A stretch of 64,000 nt of DNA. Source: Pseudomonas sp. TTU2014-080ASC. GTDB taxonomy: Bacteria; Pseudomonadota; Gammaproteobacteria; Pseudomonadales; Pseudomonadaceae. The notes beneath the pieces were generated by a model. The model saw only the letters and a program-made list of their open reading frames with translations. It made no database searches and was not told where the DNA came from. Shown here in pieces: positions 23,905-30,795 of this stretch (position 1 is its first letter; the number at the start of each line of letters is the position of its first letter). A program made the position numbers and the translations under genes. The DNA lies in contig NZ_LKKK01000014.1 in assembly GCF_001446935.1 (NCBI RefSeq), positions 62,001-126,000 on the forward strand, given 5' to 3'.

Positions 23905-25497
23905 TCAGAAGGTGGTGCGGTAGGTCAGCGCCATCACATACGCCTTGACGCTGGTTTTCACATTCAAATCGGCGTACGGGTTGTAGACCATGCTGTCGAT
24001 CTCCGAGCAGTTGATGTTGCAGCTTGATCCGGCCGGAATGCTTTGCTTGCTGACCAGGTAGTTAAAGCCGAGGTCGATTACAGTGTCCTTGTCCCACTGA
24101 TAGCCCAGGCCGAAACCGTACAGATGAGCATCACCGAGTGGCGCAAGAACGTCAGCCTTGTCACCTGGAATCGCTGATGGACGCGGCTCATAGCCCAGAC
24201 GCAGGCTTAGGCGGTCATTGACTTGGTATTCCACACCAATCGCCCAGCTCCATACCGACTCGTAGCCGCGATCCAGAATGATAGTTGTCGCCGTTGCGTT
24301 ATTGGGTGAGAACAAGCTGGCGATGGTCAGAACGTCCAGCTGGCGATCGAACTCCAGCTCGAAATTGTTCCAGGCCTTGTAGTCTGTCCACTTAACGTCC
24401 AGGTTGATCTGCCAGCGCTGATGCGGCTTGAACTTGATCCCAGCAGCAAAGTGAGCCGGATAGGTCATATCGAGCGCGACGTTGCCGCTTTCTTCACCGA
24501 ACAAGCCGTCTGGAGTGATGCTGGAGAAAACCGCACCAATAAACGAGTTATCCAGGCCTTGCCAGAACCCCTGCCAGTCTTCGCTGTACTTGACCTTGTA
24601 TTTGCCTTTGAGGCGCGTTTTGGCTTCGCTCTGATACACCGCGCCGAGGGCAAACCAGTCGTTGGGCTCCCAGAGAAACCCGATATTCCAGGTAGGTGAC
24701 AGGGTCTGCTGCATGTCTACGTCGATGTTGGCGATATCGGTAAACGGACCTAATTCTCCGCCACAAATGTTGAGGAAGACGTCAAACGGTGTGCTGCCAA
24801 TTTCGCACAAGGCATCCTGCGCTACCCCGACCAACCCTGTCAGGATGCCGGGTGCGCGGAAGTCCTGATTAAGCGCCATGGCCTGATGTGAGAAGCCGAT
24901 GGACAGGCCCACAGACAGCTCATCGTTCATCTGATAAGCCACTGACGGGGAAAAGTATGTCAGCCGCTGCATCACCAACTCTTTGCCTTGATAGCGTCCG
25001 GCGTCATCGCCGTCACGGGCATAACCCAGCGCCTGAGGCGTGTACATATTGGTGGCAAAGGTCAGTTTTGAGCCCGGCGGGTTAATGGAAATACCGGCCA
25101 TAGGAGCCATCATCAGAGGCAACTCGGTCGGTCCGCCAAGCCCCGGTAAGTACATCATTGCTGCATGGGTTTTACTGGATGAGCCGGCAATCGCGTCATC
25201 CTTCAACCCCAGAAAGTTACTCCCGTAATTCTCCGGGGCATCGAATTTGGCGCGGATATCCATCATCCCAGTGATGAATTTCACACTCGTCTGCCGGCCT
25301 TTGAGCTTGGTCAGAGCGGCCGGGTTGTAGTGCACCGAATCCATGCCCGTGAAATCAGCTGTCACCGCATTGCCCAGAGCCATGGCCTTGGGACTTCCAA
25401 TTGTCAGGTTCTGCGCCAGTTGTGCGTGTGCACCACCGGCTGCAAACAGGCTCGCCCAAACCACCGCCTGCGCAAGCAGCGAAATTCGCATCGTCAT
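23905..25497 (-). CDS. FadL/OmpP1-family outer-membrane transport protein
   Basis: This is a 530-residue outer-membrane protein with a signal peptide (ending GGAHAQ) and a FadL-type N-terminus (SPKAMALGNAVTADFTGMDSVHYNPAAL), followed by alternating barrel strands. It ends in the terminal aromatic TYRTTF expected of barrel proteins. FadL proteins pass hydrophobic molecules through a lateral opening. A cysteine-bearing insert (CEIGSTPFDVFLNICGG) and a second Cys pair (SSCNINCSE) in loops are unusual and could form disulfides. It lies within the cluster, 16 bp after the preceding gene. Confidence 0.88.
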   Translation of the reverse strand: MTMRISLLAQAVVWASLFAAGGAHAQLAQNLTIGSPKAMALGNAVTADFTGMDSVHYNPAALTKLKGRQTSVKFITGMMDIRAKFDAPENYGSNFLGLKDDAIAGSSSKTHAAMMYLPGLGGPTELPLMMAPMAGISINPPGSKLTFATNMYTPQALGYARDGDDAGRYQGKELVMQRLTYFSPSVAYQMNDELSVGLSIGFSHQAMALNQDFRAPGILTGLVGVAQDALCEIGSTPFDVFLNICGGELGPFTDIANIDVDMQQTLSPTWNIGFLWEPNDWFALGAVYQSEAKTRLKGKYKVKYSEDWQGFWQGLDNSFIGAVFSSITPDGLFGEESGNVALDMTYPAHFAAGIKFKPHQRWQINLDVKWTDYKAWNNFELEFDRQLDVLTIASLFSPNNATATTIILDRGYESVWSWAIGVEYQVNDRLSLRLGYEPRPSAIPGDKADVLAPLGDAHLYGFGLGYQWDKDTVIDLGFNYLVSKQSIPAGSSCNINCSEIDSMVYNPYADLNVKTSVKAYVMALTYRTTF

Positions 25498-25513
25498 CTG
25501 AGTATGCTCGCGC

Positions 25514-26518
25514 TTATTGGGCCTTGAGGCCTTCGATATCCAATGGCATGGAAAGCCCCAGAATCACGTCTGGCGAGTCTTCGGTCATACCGAACCCAGC
25601 GTTGACGTTGACGATCCGGTCTGGCGCGGTACGCAAGCCCAGTGAAAAGTTCATGACTGAGCTGGTCTGCTCACTCCCTTCCGCCTTGCCGTCTACAAAA
25701 CGGAAGGTGGGCTTGAGTGAATGCTGCATCTGATACGAGGTTGCCAGCGACACGTCATAGGACAGCGAGTAGGCGAAGCCCATGCTCAAGTTAATGGATG
25801 AGCCTGGTTCGACTTCCTCCAGCAAACGGCCGCCCCGCACCTGATCAATATCTTTAACCGGCAAGTTGTAGGTGTATCCGACCGAACCAAACAGCACGAC
25901 CGGATCAATCACGTAGGAGACATTCGCCCCTAAGCCCAAGCTGTAATAGCCGCTGCCAGTAGACAGGTCATTGTTCGGATTGATGTCATACGGACTGTCT
26001 CCAGTCGGTAGGCCCAAGGTTGCATAAAGCGTGGTAACAGGTTTGCCGCGCAATGAAGTCCAGGGTTGCCAGCGCAAACTGGCAGAGACATCGCCGAGGC
26101 TGTAGGCATCCAGATCGCGCTCGGTGTCGTATTTGGCGATCAGCGGAACCCTGAAACTGAAGGTCAGGTTGTCCCAGACGCCATAGTCAAAGGTGAAAGA
26201 GTTGGTGAAGGTGTGATTGGCTTCACTATGGCCGATGACACTGTAGACATCCTTGCCCGTGCGGATGGTCTCGATCATCGTGTCGCGCACCAGCGAGTAG
26301 TCAAAACCATAGGTCAGCGTGCGCTCACCTTTCTTCAGTAGGGTGTAACTTTTTTCCGCCGCCTGAAACACTTCTTCCAGGGCTTTGGTGCTGTCTGCGT
26401 CATCATCCTTTTTGCTCAGTGCCTGACGGGCGTCATCAACCGTTGCCTCGTCAGCATGCAGTGCCTGGCTGAACATAGCGCTCAGTACTACCAGCCACAC
26501 CAATCCCAAACCCCTCAT
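25514..26518 (-). CDS. Exported beta-barrel protein, unknown substrate
   Basis: This is a 334-residue protein with a signal peptide (MRGLGLVWLVVLSAMFSQALHAD). A short acidic/charged stretch (ATVDDARQALSKKDDDADSTKALEEVFQAAEKSY) comes next. A repeating beta pattern follows (LTYGFDYSLVRDTMI, SFTFDYGVWDNLTFSFRVPL, YYSLGLGANVSYVIDPVVLFGSVGYTYNLP), consistent with an outer-membrane barrel of the phenol-meta or transporter type. It is the third exported product of the cluster. The substrate cannot be inferred. Confidence 0.7.
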   Translation of the reverse strand: MRGLGLVWLVVLSAMFSQALHADEATVDDARQALSKKDDDADSTKALEEVFQAAEKSYTLLKKGERTLTYGFDYSLVRDTMIETIRTGKDVYSVIGHSEANHTFTNSFTFDYGVWDNLTFSFRVPLIAKYDTERDLDAYSLGDVSASLRWQPWTSLRGKPVTTLYATLGLPTGDSPYDINPNNDLSTGSGYYSLGLGANVSYVIDPVVLFGSVGYTYNLPVKDIDQVRGGRLLEEVEPGSSINLSMGFAYSLSYDVSLATSYQMQHSLKPTFRFVDGKAEGSEQTSSVMNFSLGLRTAPDRIVNVNAGFGMTEDSPDVILGLSMPLDIEGLKAQ

Positions 26519-26554
26519 GGAACAGCCCCCACTATTATTGTTATACCGGGCGTT

Positions 26555-27316
26555 TTATTTGCGTCGGATGTATTGAATGTCACCCCCAGAGCCCAATTCA
26601 GTGGCCTGGTTTTCGGTGAATTTGGTGATTTGCGGAAACTCTTTAAACGCCAGCAAACTCATCGTACGGTCATCAATTAATCGCAGATCAGTCTCTTTCA
26701 GTGCCAGCGCATTCGGCGGTTCATTACCTTTGGGGAAAATCACAAACAGGACGTTTTGATCCCAGATTTCTTCGAAACGCGTGCGGGTGAAACTGATGTT
26801 ACCCAGCGCTGGGTCTGCCACGAAAACATGGTCGTTGTGCACATCACGCACTACGACAAAGTGTTTAAAGCCTGCATATTCAATGGGCACGATGGCCGGG
26901 TGCTCGAGCTCGTCGAGGTCTTTGAATGCAGCACGGAATCCGCCGCTGTTATAGCCCAGGGCGGTCATAAAACGCTTCATATCCAGCAAAGAGAAACCAC
27001 GGCGTTCGACGATCTTGTCGGTCTCACCGTACTGCAGCAGCCCTTCCATAACCTGTTGCTCTTGCAGGTTACGGCCAAGGTAATAATCCAGAAGCGTGGT
27101 TAGTGCTGCTGAACCGCAGCTGTAGTCATAGGCCTGACGGATAACATTACGGAACTGCAGCTGGTTCATGGGTTCAAGAGTAACGGTCTCACGCCATGGC
27201 CCGTTCGGCAGTACATGCTGATTGATGTGCACAGTACCTGGAGCCTGAGGCTTGGTTTCAACAGCCTCGGTAAAACCCCATACACCAATCATGCTGCCTA
27301 GCAGAATCTCGATCAT
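26555..27316 (-). CDS. C39-family cysteine peptidase-like protein without an ABC transporter
   Basis: This is a 253-residue protein with a papain-like C39 domain. Q61 and C67 lie in RQAYDYSCGSAALTTLL, H152 in FKHFVVVRDV and D168 in VFVADPALGN, so the whole catalytic set is present. C39 domains usually sit at the front of ABC exporters that process double-glycine leaders. Here the domain stands alone, with only a weak N-terminal hydrophobic stretch (MIEILLGSMIGVWGF), which suggests a periplasmic or membrane-attached enzyme. The start ATG at 27316 is 12 nt from GGAG. The preceding gene encodes a small secreted protein that could be its substrate, and a hairpin lies between the two. Confidence 0.82.
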   Translation of the reverse strand: MIEILLGSMIGVWGFTEAVETKPQAPGTVHINQHVLPNGPWRETVTLEPMNQLQFRNVIRQAYDYSCGSAALTTLLDYYLGRNLQEQQVMEGLLQYGETDKIVERRGFSLLDMKRFMTALGYNSGGFRAAFKDLDELEHPAIVPIEYAGFKHFVVVRDVHNDHVFVADPALGNISFTRTRFEEIWDQNVLFVIFPKGNEPPNALALKETDLRLIDDRTMSLLAFKEFPQITKFTENQATELGSGGDIQYIRRK

Positions 27317-27340
27317 CAGCCACTACCACTCCTTTCATAA

Positions 27341-27377
27341 GGAAAAGTCTTACCGGCTTGCACCGGTAAGACTTTCC
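27341..27377 (-). terminator. Hairpin between the small exported gene and the C39 gene (attenuator-like)
   Basis: AAAGTCTTACCGG (27344-27356) pairs with CCGGTAAGACTTT (27363-27375), 13 bp with a 6-nt loop, and is followed on the minus strand by TTTTCC. It is weak as a terminator. It may let the first gene be made in excess of the four downstream genes. Confidence 0.65.
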
Positions 27378-27401
27378 ATGGAACGGACTAACTAAGTGAA
27401 C

Positions 27402-27839
27402 TTAGTGGCCCCAAACGTTGATAGTGGTACCGCCCATATCGACGTTGGAAATAGTCACGCCGCCCAGGCTTGCAGCAGTGGTAGCGCCGACTTTGATCGC
27501 AGCTACAGACAGTTGGCCGGTCATTTCAGGCAGGGTGATTTGCAGTTGTTTAACAGTGCTGCCACCAGTCAGGGCGCCATCGCCTACGTCCACTTTCAGC
27601 GGGCTGTCGTTACTGATCTCGAAACCGCTGAATGCGATAGTTTCAAGGCGCAGGTCACCGCCGTCATCGTTCCACGCGATGGAGCCGATAGAACCGCTGA
27701 AGTCACCGGAAATGCTGATACCAGCCTGACCGCTTACAGTTGCCAAGGCAGAGTCATCCATTGCTTTCAGCTCAGCTTGAGCCATGAAAGGAACAGCCAG
27801 AACAGCGGCAGCCAGGGCCAGTTGCTTGATGGTTTTCAT
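27402..27839 (-). CDS. Small exported DUF6160/FilA-like protein
   Basis: This is a 145-residue protein with a clear signal peptide (MKTIKQLALAAAVLAVPFMAQA, cut at about 22). The family signature MDDSALATVSGQAGISIS follows; similar small exported or filament-like proteins carry MDDxxLxxVxGQAGI. The rest is Gly/Ser/Ala-rich and hydrophobic (LTGGSTVKQLQITLPEMTGQLSVAAIK, ending GGTTINVWGH), with no cysteine. It could assemble on the surface. ATG 27839 is chosen for its signal peptide and GGAG. It is the first gene after the two regulators and is probably the most highly expressed of the cluster. Confidence 0.72.
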   Translation of the reverse strand: MKTIKQLALAAAVLAVPFMAQAELKAMDDSALATVSGQAGISISGDFSGSIGSIAWNDDGGDLRLETIAFSGFEISNDSPLKVDVGDGALTGGSTVKQLQITLPEMTGQLSVAAIKVGATTAASLGGVTISNVDMGGTTINVWGH

Positions 27840-27930
27840 TCTTATTCTTTCTCCACAGTTCACTTAGAGGTTGTTCCTGGCAGGCCCTCGGACTCCTGTC
27901 CCCTAACAGCGCCAGCAGCTCTCGCTACAA

Positions 27931-28002
27931 CACCAGGTCCGGCACGCAATTCCAGAATGTGTCCGGTGATGAATCGACATCACGTGTGTTGTCGACCTGG
28001 TG
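27931..28002 (-). promoter_or_regulatory. Long inverted repeat upstream of the exported cluster
   Basis: CACCAGGTC (27931-27939) and GACCTGGTG (27994-28002) are perfect inverted copies 54 bp apart, in the 232-bp gap before the DUF6160-like gene. An imperfect ACAAC/GTTGT element continues the similarity. It is a candidate regulator site; no -10 box could be assigned with confidence. Confidence 0.5.
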
Positions 28003-28071
28003 ACAAAGCTAATGGCACTTGCCCAACCTGCCAGCCCATCCAATGAATGGAGCATTTGTACTAACTAATAT

Positions 28072-30795
28072 TCAGGACTCACTGAGTAAACCCAACGCTT
28101 TGCCTTTCAGTACCGCTTGGGTACGACTGCGCACCCCAAGTTTTGAGAACAAATTGTGCAGATGCCACTTAATGGTGGCCTCTGACAAATGCACGGCTTG
28201 GGCGATATCACGATTGGAAAGTCCTGCTGCAACAAAGCGCAGAATCTCCCGCTCCCGGTGGCTAACATCTTGATTTTCATCGAACATTTTCAGATCGATT
28301 GACAGCCTTAGGCACTGCTCTCGCAGCTGCTCGGCAAGCCCCTGCCATTTCCCGGCAATTTTTGGCTCAGCTTCGCGCCACGCTTCGAGCAGCGGCAGGA
28401 TCCACAAAGCGTCATCCAGGAATAAGCGGCGGTATCCTGCTGACCACGCCTGCTCAATGATTTGCCCAAACAGTGCAAACGCCTTGTCGCTGTTACCCTT
28501 TCGCCAAAGCGCCACTGAAAGTAACAGGGAAAGACGCAATCGCCGGTCTTTGCGGTGCTCAGCCAGCTGTTTGGATAGGTTGGCTTCCAGCGTCGCCTGC
28601 GCCTTATCGGCACGACGCTCGCTCAGGGCAAGGCGGGCCTCAGTGATTGCCAGCATCGTTTCGGCATCGGCATAACGCCCTTCAGCGAAGCTGGCCAAAT
28701 GGCGTTGCAACTGCAGACAAGTGCGCTCGGCCTCATTCGGTTTGCGCAGCCATAAGAGAAACTGCACCTTGCAGCTCATCCCCAGTGCATACACACGCTC
28801 ATAACCGGGGCCGTGCAGAGACTCCAGCCAATCATCAAGCTCTGCCAGGGCCGACACGCCCTCCCCGGCAAAGAATCGTGCTTTGGCCAACACCAGTTTG
28901 CCGCGGCTGATCAACTCGATAGGCGTTGCCACATCTCGCCACGTAGTTGCCTGCGGCAGCTCCGCAAGAATGGCGGCGTGGCGGTCCTGCTCATAAAGCA
29001 GATCGGCGTAAGCCAGCGCCAGCGGCCCACCCACCCGACTGTGGCGGCCGAAAACCTGTTCGACCCTTAAGCGCGCAGCCTCTGCCAGCACACGCCCCTG
29101 CTCTGGGTGGCCCATTTCTTTACACACCAGCGACTCGATCAGGCTGACGACGACATTAAGGTACTCGCTGTCGCCGTTACGCAGGCTATTGCGCGCCAGA
29201 TGAATGGACTTTTCAGCTTGGCCAAACTCGCCGAGTAGCGCGTACGCCGCAGCCTGAATACAGGCCAAGCTGGCGCGGAAGATCGGCTGGCTGTCAGGCA
29301 CCATGCTCAGCCAGTGACGGGCTACTTTGAGAGCTCCTTCAAGCTTGTCCTGATAGAGCAACACCAAGGCCTTGAGGACCTGAGCGACAGCAAGCAGGAG
29401 CATCAGGCCGAAATTGAGTGTCTTGCCACGGCTTTGAATCAAACGGTTGCTGATTTCTTCAATCAGCGCTTCGGCTTCTGCGTACTTGTGCTCAAACGCC
29501 AAATGCCAGGCGTAGAAAATCTGGAATACCGGGTGTTCGCGAATAACCTCAGAGGGCACCTCCTTAAGCACTGTGAGGATGCCATAAACCTGATTAGCCG
29601 CAATCAATGTGGCCCCATGGCGTTCCAGTAAGTCCGCAGCAAAGGTGTAATCCCGTGCACGTAGAGCGTACTTGACCGCTTTGTCGACCATGTCATGGCT
29701 TTCACACCAACGCGAAGCCGCATGCAGCAAATGGGACGGACTGGAGCCACGGTTGACCCTGCTCTGCAAAAACTCGGCGAACAGATGGTGGTAGCGGTAC
29801 CAACTGCCTTGGGCATCCAGGGCGATAATAAACAGCTGGGCTTTGCGCAACTCCTGAAGCGTCTGATCGGCATCACTGCGGCCGGTTAATGCATTGCACA
29901 AATCAGCATTGAATTCGTCCAGCAGCGAGGTTTGCTCAAGAAACAGCTGCTGCTCGGCAGGCAAGTGCCTGAGCACATCCTCGGTGAGGTAATCAGCAAT
30001 ATTGCGCTCGGTACCGGACAGTCCGGCCAGCAGCGTCTTGCGCTCAGAGTTGCGCGCCAGCGCCAAGGCGAACAAGTGTAAGGCTGTGACCCAGCCTTCA
30101 GTACGCTTATAAAGCAGATCCAACTCACGATCACTGAGAGGGATTTGTTTTAGCTGATGGAAATAGGCCTCTGTTTCACTCCGACTCAGGCGCAAATCAT
30201 CGGCTTCTATCCAGACGACTTGCCTGGTGTTCAATGAGCCTGGATTAGCCATCACTGTGCGGTAACGCGTCGTACCGACCACGTAGATGTTGTCCGGGGC
30301 GTTCTGTAGAAAGCGGATAACCAGCTCATCCAGCTTCAGCTGACGCACACGGTGTACATCATCCAGCAGTAAATACAACGGGACGTGACACTTCTTCAGG
30401 TCAGCAATAAACGCATCCAGTAACACCTCATTCGGCAGGCTCAGGTCCTCGCCCAAGAGCCTCAGGGTACCGCTGCACAGACCGGGCAATTGCGCCTCAA
30501 TCCCCGCTACCAGATAGCGCAGCAGGCGACGGGGCTCACTGTCCGCCTCATCACAGGACAGCCAGGCGACTTTCGCACCGGCCTCAATCAGGCGCAGGCG
30601 AAACTGGCTCAGTACCGTACTTTTGCCAAAACCCGCCGGAGCACTGAGGATCATCAATCGCTGCTGGCGTTTATCAAACAGATGCTCAAGCAGCTCGGTC
30701 CGGGCCAACATGGGCCGCCCGCTACCTTCTGCCGGATACAACTTGGTTCTCAGCAAGGGTACTGCAGTGTTTTGTGTGCTCAGCATACGGTTCAT
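28072..30795 (-). CDS. MalT-like STAND transcription activator (second of tandem pair)
   Basis: This is a 907-residue signal-integrating activator. It has an N-terminal ATPase with Walker A APAGFGKST (52-60) and Walker B YLLLDDVH, then a long helical repeat (TPR-like) sensor region. The C-terminal LuxR helix-turn-helix is LSNRDIAQAVHLSEATIKWHLHNLFSKLGVRSRTQAV. Its start overlaps the stop of the upstream regulator by 4 bp (ATGA). Proteins of this class open on binding a small ligand, as MalT does with maltotriose, and then activate promoters. The exported cluster lies downstream on the same strand and is the natural target. From memory it corresponds to PA1760. Confidence 0.9.
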   Translation of the reverse strand: MNRMLSTQNTAVPLLRTKLYPAEGSGRPMLARTELLEHLFDKRQQRLMILSAPAGFGKSTVLSQFRLRLIEAGAKVAWLSCDEADSEPRRLLRYLVAGIEAQLPGLCSGTLRLLGEDLSLPNEVLLDAFIADLKKCHVPLYLLLDDVHRVRQLKLDELVIRFLQNAPDNIYVVGTTRYRTVMANPGSLNTRQVVWIEADDLRLSRSETEAYFHQLKQIPLSDRELDLLYKRTEGWVTALHLFALALARNSERKTLLAGLSGTERNIADYLTEDVLRHLPAEQQLFLEQTSLLDEFNADLCNALTGRSDADQTLQELRKAQLFIIALDAQGSWYRYHHLFAEFLQSRVNRGSSPSHLLHAASRWCESHDMVDKAVKYALRARDYTFAADLLERHGATLIAANQVYGILTVLKEVPSEVIREHPVFQIFYAWHLAFEHKYAEAEALIEEISNRLIQSRGKTLNFGLMLLLAVAQVLKALVLLYQDKLEGALKVARHWLSMVPDSQPIFRASLACIQAAAYALLGEFGQAEKSIHLARNSLRNGDSEYLNVVVSLIESLVCKEMGHPEQGRVLAEAARLRVEQVFGRHSRVGGPLALAYADLLYEQDRHAAILAELPQATTWRDVATPIELISRGKLVLAKARFFAGEGVSALAELDDWLESLHGPGYERVYALGMSCKVQFLLWLRKPNEAERTCLQLQRHLASFAEGRYADAETMLAITEARLALSERRADKAQATLEANLSKQLAEHRKDRRLRLSLLLSVALWRKGNSDKAFALFGQIIEQAWSAGYRRLFLDDALWILPLLEAWREAEPKIAGKWQGLAEQLREQCLRLSIDLKMFDENQDVSHREREILRFVAAGLSNRDIAQAVHLSEATIKWHLHNLFSKLGVRSRTQAVLKGKALGLLSES

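Noticed and set aside
27840..28071. Sigma-54 promoter before the DUF6160-like gene
   Set aside because: A GG/GC pair with the required 10-bp spacing could not be found; the CTGGCAGGTT tract does not fit.
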